Notes: a model not told the origin generated them from the sequence alone. A stretch of DNA of 64,000 nt from Pseudomonas sp. StFLB209 (GCF_000829415.1 NZ_AP014637.1:806001-870000); one strand, 5' to 3'. Positions 8,650 through 17,839 are shown, numbered from the stretch's first letter. A program made the numbers and translations.

Positions 8650-9552
8650 TCAGGCCAGCTTGCCCGCCGCCGTGCCCGGCACGGCGCGCGGCTTGCTGAA
8701 CACCAGCACGTTACCGGCCATCACCAACACCAGCCCGAACAGCGCCGGCAGGGTCCACTGGTAGCCTTCGACAAACACCGAGATATTCAGCGCCACCACC
8801 GGAAACAGCACGGTGCAGTAGGCCGCGCGCTCCGGGCCCATGCGGCCGACCAGGGTCAGGTAAGTGGTGAAGGCAACCACCGAGCCTGGGATGACCAGAT
8901 ACAGCAGTGAGCCGACATAGCGTACGTTCCATTCGAAGTGCAGCGGCACACCGCTGACCAGGCAATACAGGCTCAGCAGCAACGCGCCATAGAGCATGCC
9001 CCAGGCATTGGTCGTCAGCGGCTTGAAACCGGCCTTCTGCTGCAGGCTGGAGAGCATGTTGCCGGCCGAGAAACACAAGGTGCCCAGCAAGGCCAGGCCC
9101 AGGCCGATCAGGGTCTCGCGGCTGGCCGTATGCCCGACCAGCTCAGGCCAGAACAGACACGCCAGACCACTGAGGCCCAGCAGCGCGCCCAGCAGCACAT
9201 TACGGGCAATGCGCTGGCCGAAGAACAGCCGTGCATTGAGCGCGTTCCACAGTGTGGAGGTGGAGAACACCACGGCAATCAGGCCGCTGGGGATCCACTG
9301 GCTGGCCGTGTAGAAGCACAGGAAGTTCAGGCAGAACAGACAAAGACCTTGAGCCATGCAAATGCCTTGTCCGCGACGGCTCAGTGGTTGCAAGCGGCCG
9401 CTGAGCAGCAAAAAGGCGAACAGCACCAGCGCGGCCAGTGCAAAGCGATAGGCAATCGACAGGGCAATTGCCACTTCGCCCAGTTGCAGCTTCAAGGCGA
9501 TCCAGGTGGTGCCCCAGATCAGTACGGTGGCCAGATAAAGCGAGAGATTCAT
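8650..9552 (-). CDS. DMT-superfamily EamA transporter
   Basis: A 300-aa inner-membrane protein with about ten hydrophobic helices in two EamA repeats. It opens with MNLSLYLATVLIWGTTWIAL, characteristic of the family. Such proteins usually export metabolites such as amino acids. The ATG at 9552 is preferred; the longer frame adds 32 polar residues with no family similarity. It is convergent with the dehydrogenase (its stop codon begins at the base after that gene ends) and divergent from the AraC gene, which is a likely regulator. Confidence 0.87.
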   Translation of the reverse strand: MNLSLYLATVLIWGTTWIALKLQLGEVAIALSIAYRFALAALVLFAFLLLSGRLQPLSRRGQGICMAQGLCLFCLNFLCFYTASQWIPSGLIAVVFSTSTLWNALNARLFFGQRIARNVLLGALLGLSGLACLFWPELVGHTASRETLIGLGLALLGTLCFSAGNMLSSLQQKAGFKPLTTNAWGMLYGALLLSLYCLVSGVPLHFEWNVRYVGSLLYLVIPGSVVAFTTYLTLVGRMGPERAAYCTVLFPVVALNISVFVEGYQWTLPALFGLVLVMAGNVLVFSKPRAVPGTAAGKLA

Positions 9553-9686
9553 GACGCAGACTCCTGAATGAGCCTTGAGTCTGCGTAGCGGCGAGCTGAC
9601 CCGCTTGCACAATCTTGCGCATTTGTACGAAGGCCCGATGGCAAGCACCCACGTGCGGCGTAGGATAGCGCCATAGAGGAGTCATC

Positions 9687-10607
9687 ATGTCCGCGCTCGA
9701 CACCATTCAGGTCTTCCAGTCATTGAACAGTTCACCCCACGCCCGCCTGGAGCGCAGTGCGTGGCTGGGCGACGGTTTGATTGCGGCGCAATGGAACAAC
9801 CACCATGACCTGCGCGAATACCACTCGCCAAGCCACCACACCCTGTCGTGCTATATCGCCGATGGGACTGGCACCTTTCGCCGGGATCAGCCCGACCAGA
9901 AGGGTGCACCGGGCAAATTATGTGTGCTGCCGGCTGGCCACGAATCAGCGTGGGTCATCAACGGCCAGATCCGCCTGGCGCATCTGTATGTCAGCCCTGA
10001 GCAATTGGCGCTGGGCTGCGTCACCCTGCTGGACCGCGAACCTCGGGAGCTGCAACTGCAGGAAAACACCTTTCTCGATGACGCCCGGCAGACCGCGCAC
10101 TTTCAACAGTTGATCAGCCTCAACTGGCAAGAACCGGGCGAACGTCTGCTGACCAGCAGCCTGGCTCATGAAATGCTCAGCCATGCGGTACTGACCCAGG
10201 TCGGCCTGCGTGCAGGGCTGCAACTCAAAGGCGGTCTGGCTCCGCACCTGCGCCGACGTGTACGCGAGTTCATTGAAACGCAACTGGACCAGCCCCTGAG
10301 CCTGGGGCAACTGGCCGGGCTGTGCGCCCTGTCGGAGTATCACTTTGCGCGAATGTTTCGCGAGAGCTTCGGCACGCCACCACATCGCTATGTATTGCAG
10401 CGTCGTTTGCAGCGGGCTTGCCGGTTATTGCGCGAGACCACCCAGCCGCTGGGTGAGGTGGCGCTGGCCTGCGGATTTGCCAGTGCCAGCCACTTCACCA
10501 ACCGGTTTCGTCAAACGCTGGAGGCAACACCGGGTGAGTATCGCCAGGTCTTTCGCACGTCCTGCGAAAGGACCTTGCAGACGCACACAGACGGCGCTCC
10601 GCTCTAG
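9687..10607 (+). CDS. AraC-family transcriptional regulator
   Basis: A 306-aa protein with an N-terminal cupin-like sensing region and a C-terminal double HTH: FIETQLDQPLSLGQLAGLCAL...YHFARMFRESFGTPPH and VALACGFASASHFTNRFRQ. The ATG at 9687 follows AGAGGAG, a strong ribosome-binding site. It is divergent from the EamA transporter across 134 bp, suggesting it controls that gene. The inducer is unknown. Confidence 0.88.
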   Translation: MSALDTIQVFQSLNSSPHARLERSAWLGDGLIAAQWNNHHDLREYHSPSHHTLSCYIADGTGTFRRDQPDQKGAPGKLCVLPAGHESAWVINGQIRLAHLYVSPEQLALGCVTLLDREPRELQLQENTFLDDARQTAHFQQLISLNWQEPGERLLTSSLAHEMLSHAVLTQVGLRAGLQLKGGLAPHLRRRVREFIETQLDQPLSLGQLAGLCALSEYHFARMFRESFGTPPHRYVLQRRLQRACRLLRETTQPLGEVALACGFASASHFTNRFRQTLEATPGEYRQVFRTSCERTLQTHTDGAPL

Positions 10608-10610
10608 CCG

Positions 10611-10671
10611 CGAAGAGGCCAGTAAAGTCACAACATCTGCTACCAATGCAGTGTTCTTACTGGCCTCTTCG
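10611..10671. terminator. Long near-perfect hairpin between convergent genes
   Basis: CGAAGAGGCCAGTAA (10611-10625) pairs perfectly with TTACTGGCCTCTTCG (10657-10671), and inner bases AACA/CTGC and GCAG/TGTT extend the stem. It lies between the AraC gene and the convergent DUF3325 gene and could terminate both. There is no U-tract and the symmetry is long, so a small palindromic repeat is an alternative. Confidence 0.55.
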
Positions 10672-10720
10672 TCGGAATGCCGCCCAGACCAAGGTCGCTC
10701 CCACCGACGACATGAAGCAC

Positions 10721-11050
10721 TTAAGTGACCAGTATTGCGGCTAAAGCCGCTGCTACCAGCAATCCGGCGCTCGCCAGCGGCAGGATCCAGCGCGGTTTGT
10801 AGGGCATCAGAAACACCAACAGCACTGCGCTGCCCATCAACGCTGCCGTCCATTCGACCAGCCCCATCGCCCAGCCACGGGTAGCGACTGCCAGCCAGCC
10901 GGCCACGACCAGCAACAGCCAGCCGGTGATTTTCAGGCCACGGCGTCGCTGCATTGAAGGTTTGCCAGCCAGCAGGTCGCTGTAATGGCGCTCCATGGAC
11001 AGGCACAGCGCCGTAAAGCCCGAGTAACACAGCAAGGCAGGCAGCAGCAT
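10721..11050 (-). CDS. DUF3325 membrane protein
   Basis: A 109-aa protein with about four hydrophobic helices and the family-like N-terminal pattern (SGFTALCLSMERHYSDLLAGK). DUF3325 proteins occur beside PepSY-TM proteins and TonB-dependent iron receptors; no activity is established. Its ATG overlaps the stop codon of the PepSY gene by one base (TGATG), so translation is probably coupled. It is last of three genes in an iron-associated operon. Confidence 0.8.
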   Translation of the reverse strand: MLLPALLCYSGFTALCLSMERHYSDLLAGKPSMQRRRGLKITGWLLLVVAGWLAVATRGWAMGLVEWTAALMGSAVLLVFLMPYKPRWILPLASAGLLVAAALAAILVT

Positions 11051-12666
11051 CAGTTGGCCTCCTTGATCACGGCACCGGTCATGTCCGTCGGCTCCGGTAA
11101 CGCAGCCGCCGGGCGTGGGGCCTTGCGCACCTTGGCCGCAGCTTCAGGGCGGTTCCTGAATTTCAGCGCCGCCCAGCCGAGCAGCAGGCCGGTGGCCAAG
11201 GCCGTCAGGTCGAAGCCGATCAGCACCCAGCTGCCGCCTTTGAGCGAGGTCAGCAGGTACTGGCTGCTGGTCACAATATCCAATAGCGGCAACGCGCCAA
11301 ACAGCAACGCGCCCAGCCCCAACTGCTCACGCCAGGCGGTTTGCCCATTGCGTAATGCGGCGTGCAGCACTGACAGCGCCCAGATGATGAAAAATGCATT
11401 GACCTCCCAGTCTTCGCGCCCTGGCATGCCCACCGGCAATAGCCGATTGGCCCAGAACACCACGACCACGGCAAGCATCAGCCCGGCCATGCTGGAGATA
11501 TTGAGGATCTGCACCAGCCGCAACTCGAACGGCAGCACACCGCTCTTGGCATGTTTAAGCACCCGCTTGCCGAGCCACATCACCAGCCCCGTGCCGATCA
11601 TCGCGGTGCCGGCGATGCCGAATACGAAGTACAGCCAGCGCACCACGATATTGGCGAATTGCCCCATGTGCAGATCCCAGAAGCCTTCGGTAATCAGCGA
11701 TGGTGCGGCTTTGGCAGGGAGGCTGTCAGACAACAGCGCACCGCTGGTGGCATCGAAGACCAGGGTATCGCCTTGCTGGCGGGTCACTCGGTCATGGCCG
11801 TTACGGTAGAGAGTCGCTCTGGCATTGGCATCACCCGGATTGTCGATGGTCACCCGGGAAATCATGTTCTCGCCCCAGCGCTCGTCGGCCATGCTCAGCA
11901 ACGAATCCAGGCGAATCAGCGGTGCCGCCACACCTTGCGCCTTGGGGGCCGCCGAGGCCGGGTACAACTCGTCATAGAAGGCTCTGGTGTTGTCACCGTA
12001 GGTGGTGATGATGCTCGCCGGCATCACCAGCGAGGCGAAGAACAACAGGCTGCTGTAGGTGATCATCAGGTGGAACGGCAGCACCAGAACGCCTAACGCA
12101 TTATGGCCGTCCAGCCAGGAGCGCTGGCCCTTGCCGGGCCTGAAGGTGAAGAACTCCTTGAAGACTTTCTTGTGCACGATGATGCCGGTGATCAAGGCGA
12201 TGAACATCACCATGGCCGCGATCGTGGTCAGCCAGCGGCCCCATGGGTAAGGCATTTCCAGTTGGTAATGGAAACGGTAGAAGAAATCACCGCCACGGGT
12301 TTCGCGTGCCTGTATTTCAGTGCCGGTCAGCGGGTCGAGGGTCACCCGCTCGAACTTGCCACGCTCACCCGGCTTGGCGGGCTTGCCGACCGCGACCACG
12401 TTCATCGTCGGATCGCGTTGTTCGGGCAGGTTGATGAACCAGCGCACGGCGCTCGGCGATTTCTCCTGCAGATAATCCTGGGCCACGCGGACACTTTGCG
12501 CGGAGTCCAGCGCCCGCACCTCAAGCTCCGGGGTCATCCAGTGAGTGATCTCGGCACGAAAGTACGACAGCGTTCCGGTCAGGAAAATCGCAAACAGCAG
12601 CCAGCCAAAGATCAGCCCGAGCCAGGTGTGCAACCAGGCCATGGCCTGACGCAAGCCCTCTTTCAT
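11050..12666 (-). CDS. PepSY-associated TM helix protein (ferric-siderophore reductase type)
   Basis: A 538-aa inner-membrane protein. The N-terminal helix segment MAWLHTWLGLIFGWLLFAIF and helices at about 185-210, 240-265 and 385-410, with several more near the C-terminus, match the PepSY_TM family, with periplasmic PepSY-like stretches between. Relatives are implicated in reducing or releasing iron from siderophores in the periplasm; that function is inferred here. The ATG at 12666 overlaps the stop of the DUF3649 gene (ATGA). Upstream frame extension to 13122 is the shadow of that gene and is rejected. Confidence 0.82.
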   Translation of the reverse strand: MKEGLRQAMAWLHTWLGLIFGWLLFAIFLTGTLSYFRAEITHWMTPELEVRALDSAQSVRVAQDYLQEKSPSAVRWFINLPEQRDPTMNVVAVGKPAKPGERGKFERVTLDPLTGTEIQARETRGGDFFYRFHYQLEMPYPWGRWLTTIAAMVMFIALITGIIVHKKVFKEFFTFRPGKGQRSWLDGHNALGVLVLPFHLMITYSSLLFFASLVMPASIITTYGDNTRAFYDELYPASAAPKAQGVAAPLIRLDSLLSMADERWGENMISRVTIDNPGDANARATLYRNGHDRVTRQQGDTLVFDATSGALLSDSLPAKAAPSLITEGFWDLHMGQFANIVVRWLYFVFGIAGTAMIGTGLVMWLGKRVLKHAKSGVLPFELRLVQILNISSMAGLMLAVVVVFWANRLLPVGMPGREDWEVNAFFIIWALSVLHAALRNGQTAWREQLGLGALLFGALPLLDIVTSSQYLLTSLKGGSWVLIGFDLTALATGLLLGWAALKFRNRPEAAAKVRKAPRPAAALPEPTDMTGAVIKEAN

Positions 12667-13010
12667 GACAACCACCGCGTCGCAGCCCAGGCCGCCCCCA
12701 GCAATGCGCAAGGCAGCAGCGTGCCGACCCAGGCATGCCAGGCGCTGCGGCACGAGAAGCACCAGATGAACGCGCCCAGATACGCGAGAAACGACAACAT
12801 CATCCCTGCCAGTACCGCCTCGGCACGGGGCAACGGCAGCCAGAGGGCCAGGCAGATGCTCGACAGCGAGGCCAGCAGGTAGCCACCGAATGTTGCGACA
12901 ATAAAGCGTGAAGCCACGGCCAGCCGGTAAGCAACCGGGACGCCGGTCTGTTTCGGCCGGGGCGCGCGGGCTGCGGCCTTGGGCGCAGGGTTGGTAACGG
13001 TGCCGTCCAT
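12663..13010 (-). CDS. DUF3649 membrane protein
   Basis: A 115-aa protein with a basic, proline-rich N-terminus (about 25 residues) and about three to four hydrophobic helices, including RFIVATFGGYLLASLSSICL. It belongs to the DUF3649 group, often labelled iron transporter because of context. It is first in the DUF3649-PepSY-DUF3325 operon, divergent from the fecI-like gene. The Fur-box-like site in the intergenic region could serve both directions. Confidence 0.78.
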   Translation of the reverse strand: MDGTVTNPAPKAAARAPRPKQTGVPVAYRLAVASRFIVATFGGYLLASLSSICLALWLPLPRAEAVLAGMMLSFLAYLGAFIWCFSCRSAWHAWVGTLLPCALLGAAWAATRWLS

Positions 13011-13123
13011 CTAAGGGGCTCGCGACAGAGATGAATAAGGATCCAGAACAGCATTCACAAGTGCCTGTTACTGGCCGGTCAAACACACCACACCCATAAA
13101 GAATGCGGAAAAAACCCGGCAAT

Positions 13124-13142
13124 AGTAATGATAAATATTCTC
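13124..13142. promoter_or_regulatory. Candidate Fur box
   Basis: The 19 bases starting AGTAATGATAAATATT match the classical Fur consensus (GATAATGATAATCATTATC) at 14 of 19 positions. The site lies 62 bp upstream of the fecI-like ATG and 114 bp from the divergent DUF3649 start. Iron repression of both operons is the natural inference. Confidence 0.65.
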
Positions 13143-13203
13143 ACAAGCAAAAGAGTCTGACAGAATCGCCACCCTTTCTCGCTCGTCGTGGATTGTCTAC
13201 GCC

Positions 13204-13707
13204 ATGCCCATCGCCCAGCCCAGCGTAAACCAGACTGTCGCAGGCCTGTATCAGGAGCATCACGGCTGGCTGACCGGCTGGCTGCGGCGCCGCCTGGGGT
13301 GCCCGGACAATGCCGCCGACCTGGCCCAGGACACCTTCGTCAAGGTGCTGCTGGCCCGTGACACAGCGCAGTTGGTAGAGCCCCGGGCGTTCCTGACCAC
13401 CATTGCCAAACGGGTGTTGAGCAATCACTACCGCCGTCAGGATCTGGAACAGGCCTGGTATCAGGCGCTGGCCGACTTACCCGAGTGCTACGCGCCGTCT
13501 GAAGAAGAGCGGGCAATCATCTTTGAGACCCTGGTCGAGCTTGATCGTCTGCTCGACGGTCTGGCCATGCCGGTCAGGCGCGCGTTCCTGCTGTCGCAGA
13601 TCGACGGCCTGAGCCATGGTGAAATTGCTGCCCAGCTGGGCATCTCTATTGCCACGGTCAAACGCCACCTGAACAAAGCGGCGCTACGCTGCTATTTCGC
13701 GCTCTGA
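13204..13707 (+). CDS. fecI: FecI-like ECF sigma factor
   Basis: A 167-aa ECF sigma factor. Region 2 is visible at about residues 12-80 (LYQEHHGWLTGWLRRRLG, DLAQDTFVKVL, PRAFLTTIAKRVLSNHYRR) and region 4 at about 110-160 (DGLSHGEIAAQLGISIATVKRHL). It would direct RNA polymerase to the downstream receptor promoter when the receptor is occupied. The fecR-like gene starts 2 bp after its stop, the standard FecI-FecR-FecA arrangement. Confidence 0.88.
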   Translation: MPIAQPSVNQTVAGLYQEHHGWLTGWLRRRLGCPDNAADLAQDTFVKVLLARDTAQLVEPRAFLTTIAKRVLSNHYRRQDLEQAWYQALADLPECYAPSEEERAIIFETLVELDRLLDGLAMPVRRAFLLSQIDGLSHGEIAAQLGISIATVKRHLNKAALRCYFAL

Positions 13708-13709
13708 AC

Positions 13710-14681
13710 ATGAACGGCGAATCGCTCAATCGCTCCGACATCTCCCCCGCCGTGGCGCAGCAAGCGGTCGGCTGGCTGATTGAAATGCAGGACGGCGCGC
13801 TCAGCCCGACACGCCAGCTAGCCTGGCAACAATGGCTCAACGGCCATCCCGAGCATCAGCGTGCCTGGGCGCATATTCAGCGCGTCAATCAGCGCCTGGG
13901 CGGGCTGTCGTCGCCACTGGCCCATGCCACCCTCGGGGCGCCGAAGTCCGCCGGGCGGCGCCAGGCGCTGAAACTATTGATACTGCTGGGCGGCGGCAGT
14001 GCGCTGGGCTGGAGCCTGCGTGATGAGTTGCCGGTGCAGGCGTTGCTGGCTGACTATTCCAGCCGCGTGGGTGAGCAACGCAAAATCGCCCTGGACGACG
14101 GCAGCCAGTTGCAGTTGAACACCGCCAGTGCCGTGGATGTGCACTTTGATACGCAAGCGCGGCTGATTCGCCTGCGCCAGGGCGAACTGCTGATCAGCAC
14201 CGCCGTCGATCATCGCCCGCTGAATCTATTGACTGCCGAAGGCCGCATCGAGGCTGGCAACAGCGCCAACCGCTTCAACCTGCGCCAGCTCAATGGCCGT
14301 ACGCACCTGGCGTTGCTGGCCGGCAGCGTGCAGATCATCCCGCATGAGCATCCGGGGGCGCCGCTGCTGCTCAAGGCCCGTCAGCAAGTAAGTTTCGAAG
14401 CGAACGGCTGGGGCAAGGTGCAACCGGTGGATGCCGGCAACGGCGCCTGGGCCGACGGCATGCTGGTCGCTTCGCGCATGCGGCTGGCCGACTTTCTGCT
14501 GGAGCTGGGGCGTTACCGCCATGGCCGCCTCAAGTGCGACGAGCGTATCGCCGACCTGCTGATTTCCGGCAGTTACCCGCTGGCCGACAGTGAACGCATT
14601 CTCGACATGCTCGAAGTAGCACTACCGGTGAAGGTGCGGCGTTACACCCGTTATTGGGTGAGTGTGCAGGCCAACGTTTGA
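13710..14681 (+). CDS. fecR: FecR-like anti-sigma/signal transducer
   Basis: A 323-aa protein. An N-terminal cytoplasmic domain (AVGWLIEMQDGALSPTRQ..WQQWLNGHPEHQRAW) is followed by a hydrophobic stretch (LKLLILLGGGSALGW, about residue 90) and a periplasmic FecR beta-rich domain (QRKIALDDGSQLQLNTASAV). FecR proteins relay ligand occupancy of a TonB-dependent transducer to the ECF sigma factor. It is essentially contiguous with the sigma gene; the receptor starts 97 bp downstream. Confidence 0.88.
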   Translation: MNGESLNRSDISPAVAQQAVGWLIEMQDGALSPTRQLAWQQWLNGHPEHQRAWAHIQRVNQRLGGLSSPLAHATLGAPKSAGRRQALKLLILLGGGSALGWSLRDELPVQALLADYSSRVGEQRKIALDDGSQLQLNTASAVDVHFDTQARLIRLRQGELLISTAVDHRPLNLLTAEGRIEAGNSANRFNLRQLNGRTHLALLAGSVQIIPHEHPGAPLLLKARQQVSFEANGWGKVQPVDAGNGAWADGMLVASRMRLADFLLELGRYRHGRLKCDERIADLLISGSYPLADSERILDMLEVALPVKVRRYTRYWVSVQANV

Positions 14682-14778
14682 AGGCCGAAAAATAGATGAA
14701 AAAACCTGAGCCGTTTTGCCCGGCTCGCGTGACAGACAGGGAAAGCACCACTCAATCCTCATCAAAAGGACACCCCGA

Positions 14779-17127
14779 ATGTCTGCCCGCCCTGCCCCTT
14801 TGCACCCATTGGTACGCACCCTGCGCCACGTCATCTTTGGTGCCAGCCTGGCGCTGACCGGTGTGTTGCCGGCCTACGCCGAAGCACCCGCCAAGACTTA
14901 CCACATCGCCGCCAGCGAACTGGAAAGTGCGCTGAATCAGTTTGGCCGTGAGTCCGGCGTGCTGATTTCCTATGGCTCGCAATTGACCAATGGCCTGCGC
15001 AGTCAGGGCCTGCAAGGCCAGTACACACCGCAACAGGGGCTGGCCGCGTTGCTGCAAGGCACCGGCCTGCAAGCCCAGGCCGATGGCCAGGGCGGTTTCA
15101 CCCTGCAAGCGGCCAGCCCGGCAGTCAGCGGCCCGATCGAACTGGGCGCGTCGAGCATCGTCGGCGACTGGTTGGGCGAAGCCAAACAAGACAACGTTTT
15201 CGAGCATGCCGGTGCCCGTGATGTGATCCGCCGTGAGGAATTTGAGCGCAGCGGTGCCAGCAGTGCCCGCGAAGTGCTCAACCGCATTCCCGGCGTCAAC
15301 GCCCCGGAGAACAATGGCACCGGCAGCCACGATATGGCGCTGAACTTCGGCATTCGTGGTCTCAACCCGCGCCTGGCGGCACGCTCCACGGTATTGATGG
15401 ATGGCATCCCGGTGCCGTTCGCGCCCTATGGCCAGCCGCAGTTGTCGCTGGCACCGGTCAGCCTCGGCAACATGGACGCGGTGGACGTGGTGCGTGGCGG
15501 CGGCGCGGTGCGCTATGGCCCGCAGAACGTCGGCGGGATCGTCAACTTTGTGACCCGTGCGATCCCCGATGAGCCGACCGTCAAAGCCAGCGTGCAGACC
15601 CAGGTCAGCCCGTCGTCCAGCCAGGACGGCTTGAAAACCACCGGCAACCTGCTGGCCGGTGGCACCGCTGAAAACGGCCTGGGGGGCGCGATTCTGTACT
15701 CCGGCGTGCGCGGCAGCGACTGGCGCGAGCACAGCGATACGCAGATCGACGACCTGATCCTCAAGGGCAAGTACCAGATCGATGAGGCCAACAGCCTCAA
15801 CGCCATGGCCCAGTACTACGAAGGTGAAGCCGACATGCCCGGTGGCCTGAGCACGGCGGCCTACAAGGAAGATCCGTACCAGTCGACACGCCTGAAAGAC
15901 AAGTTCTGGGGCCGCCGCACGCTGGTGAACTTCGGTTACCGCTATGAGCAAGACGCCCGGGTATTCACTGCCAATACGTTCTTCACCAAGACCCTGCGCA
16001 GTGGCTATCTCGACCAGGCTTCGTTCGTCTCGCTGTCGCCGCGCGAGTATTGGGTGCGCGGCCTGGAAACCCGCTTCTCACAAGGTTTCGCACTGGGCGA
16101 AAGCTGGCATGAAGTCGGTGTGGGCTATCGCTATGTCAACGAAGCGGGCCATGAGTTGCGCTTTCGCGAACCGGTGACCGGCGCCCTGCCGACCACCGCC
16201 AGCCGCAACGACCGTGATACCCGCGGCGCCACCGAAGCCAATGCGTTCTACATCGACGACCGTATCGACATCGGCAAATGGACCATCACGCCGGGCATCC
16301 GCTACGAGATGATCGACACCGCGCAGACGAACAAGCTGACCAGCGTCAAATACCAGGGCGATTACAATACCGCGCTGCCGGCCCTGAACGTGGTGTATCA
16401 CGTCACTGACGAGTGGAACCTGTATGCCAACACCGAAGGCTCGTTCGGCAGCGTGCAGTACAGCCAGATGCCCAACCGGGTCGCCGGTGGCGAAGTCAAA
16501 CCCGAGAAAGCCCGCACCTGGGAGCTGGGCACGCGTTACGACAATGGCCCTCTGCGGGCCGAGATCGGCGTGTTCCTGATCAACTTCGACAACCAGTACG
16601 AGAGCAACCAGACCAACGACAGCGTGATCGCCCGCGGCGAAACCCGTCATCAAGGTATCGAGACCAGCGTCAACTACGCGCTCGACGCGCTCAACCCGGC
16701 GCTGGCCGGCTTCGACGTCTACGCCAGCTACGCCTATGTTGACGCGACCATCCGCGAAGACGGGCCGAACAAGGGCAATCGTGTGCCGTTCTCGTCCAAA
16801 CACAAAGGTACGCTGGGCCTGAGCTATACCGAAGGTCCATGGAAGCTCAATCTCGACAGCGCGTTCCAGAGCGACCAATTCGCTGACAACGCCAATACCT
16901 CAGCCGAAAGCGCCGACGGCAGCACCGGACGGATTCCGGGTTACATGCTGTTCAGCACCCGCGCCGCCTATGATTTTGGCCCGAAACTGTCTGACCTGAA
17001 CGTGGCAGTAGGGGTGAAGAACATCTTCAACCGCGAGTACTACACCCGCTCGTTCGACGACAACAACAAGGGCAAATACGTGGGCGAACCACGCACGATT
17101 TACCTGCAGACTTCAGTGGCATTCTGA
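14779..17127 (+). CDS. fecA: FecA-like TonB-dependent Fe(III)-dicitrate receptor/transducer
   Basis: A 782-aa outer-membrane receptor. The signal peptide ends about AYA|EAP. A secretin/TonB N-terminal signalling domain follows (YHIAASELESALNQFGRESG), then the plug (VLNRIPGVNAPENNG, VLMDGIPVPFAPYGQPQLSL, VVRGGGAVRYGPQNVGGIVN) and a 22-strand-type barrel ending in TSVAF. The plug segments closely follow E. coli FecA. The N-terminal domain identifies a signalling transducer working with the FecI/FecR pair. The ATG at 14779 opens the signal peptide; the longer frame adds 21 unsupported residues. Ligand specificity is inferred. Confidence 0.87.
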   Translation: MSARPAPLHPLVRTLRHVIFGASLALTGVLPAYAEAPAKTYHIAASELESALNQFGRESGVLISYGSQLTNGLRSQGLQGQYTPQQGLAALLQGTGLQAQADGQGGFTLQAASPAVSGPIELGASSIVGDWLGEAKQDNVFEHAGARDVIRREEFERSGASSAREVLNRIPGVNAPENNGTGSHDMALNFGIRGLNPRLAARSTVLMDGIPVPFAPYGQPQLSLAPVSLGNMDAVDVVRGGGAVRYGPQNVGGIVNFVTRAIPDEPTVKASVQTQVSPSSSQDGLKTTGNLLAGGTAENGLGGAILYSGVRGSDWREHSDTQIDDLILKGKYQIDEANSLNAMAQYYEGEADMPGGLSTAAYKEDPYQSTRLKDKFWGRRTLVNFGYRYEQDARVFTANTFFTKTLRSGYLDQASFVSLSPREYWVRGLETRFSQGFALGESWHEVGVGYRYVNEAGHELRFREPVTGALPTTASRNDRDTRGATEANAFYIDDRIDIGKWTITPGIRYEMIDTAQTNKLTSVKYQGDYNTALPALNVVYHVTDEWNLYANTEGSFGSVQYSQMPNRVAGGEVKPEKARTWELGTRYDNGPLRAEIGVFLINFDNQYESNQTNDSVIARGETRHQGIETSVNYALDALNPALAGFDVYASYAYVDATIREDGPNKGNRVPFSSKHKGTLGLSYTEGPWKLNLDSAFQSDQFADNANTSAESADGSTGRIPGYMLFSTRAAYDFGPKLSDLNVAVGVKNIFNREYYTRSFDDNNKGKYVGEPRTIYLQTSVAF

Positions 17128-17147
17128 CGCAGCTCGTCTCCAGGCGC

Positions 17148-17209
17148 AGGAGCGGCTTTAGCCGCGAATTTAGGTTTTTTTGCCGAATTTAGCGGCTGAA
17201 TCCGCTCCT
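17148..17209. terminator. Hairpin downstream of the fecA-like gene
   Basis: AGGAGCGG (17148-17155) pairs with CCGCTCCT (17202-17209) and AGCCGC (17160-17165) with GCGGCT (17192-17197), around a T-rich loop (seven T). It may terminate the receptor transcript, but the flanking GGAGCGG/CCGCTCC also resembles a REP-type palindrome. The rest of the gap to 17391 has no gene I can support. Confidence 0.45.
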
Positions 17210-17391
17210 GTGGAGACAGATCTTAAGCCATATGAATTTTTTGCAGCGAAATATTTCTTCCACACAGGGGCTTGAAATATGAATCGATTAGCGCCAACAC
17301 TGTGATTGAGCGCGGCCGAAATGTGACTGATTGCTCAGGAGCAAACGTGCCGCCTCGCTCAAGCACGAGTTAGCCCTAGTAAGGATCGACT

Positions 17392-17817
17392 ATGCAAATC
17401 CAGGTCAATAGCGACAACCACATCGAAAGCAGTGTCCGACTGGAGAGTTGGGTTCGTTCTACCCTTGAAAGCACGCTCGAACGCTACGACGATTACCTCA
17501 CTCGCGTTGAAGTCCATCTGCGCGATGAAAACGGCGACAAATCCGGCCCTGATGACATTCGCTGCCAGATCGAAGCTCGCCCCAAAGGCCATCAGCCTAT
17601 TTCCGTGACCAGCAAAGCCGGCTCTGTCGATCAGGCCGTTGAAAGTGCTGCGACCAAACTCGACAGTGCCCTGGAGCATCTGATCGGCAAATTGCGTGAC
17701 AAACACCGTAGCGCTGCGCAAAACGGATTCCCGCTGGCATCTGAAAACACCGATGCTCTGTTGCAGGAAGAATTCCTCGAAAAAGAACAGGAAAAAGAAG
17801 CCGAAAAACTGGTCTGA
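17392..17817 (+). CDS. HPF/RaiA-family ribosome-associated protein
   Basis: A 141-aa protein starting MQIQVNSDNHIESS, with the alternating strand-helix pattern of ribosome hibernation factors at about residues 1-100 (LESTLERYDDYLTRVEVHLRD, AVESAATKLDSALEHLIGKL) and a long acidic/Lys coiled tail (EEFLEKEQEKEAEKLV). Family members bind the 30S decoding site in starvation. It is monocistronic, followed by a clear terminator. It is distinct from the hpf gene usually found next to rpoN. Confidence 0.75.
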   Translation: MQIQVNSDNHIESSVRLESWVRSTLESTLERYDDYLTRVEVHLRDENGDKSGPDDIRCQIEARPKGHQPISVTSKAGSVDQAVESAATKLDSALEHLIGKLRDKHRSAAQNGFPLASENTDALLQEEFLEKEQEKEAEKLV

Positions 17818-17839
17818 TCAATTCACCGAGCAGCCAGAA

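Noticed and set aside
11050..13122. 690-aa version of the PepSY protein
   Set aside because: The first 152 residues overlap the DUF3649 gene in another frame; the ATGA overlap at 12666 gives a normal start.
13124..13142. Promoter pair assigned around the Fur box
   Set aside because: AT-rich hexamers are present, but no -35/-10 pair could be placed with confidence by eye, so only the operator is reported.
14752..15951. 399-aa open frame antisense to the fecA-like gene
   Set aside because: It has no recognisable domain and follows the third-position GC pattern of the receptor gene.
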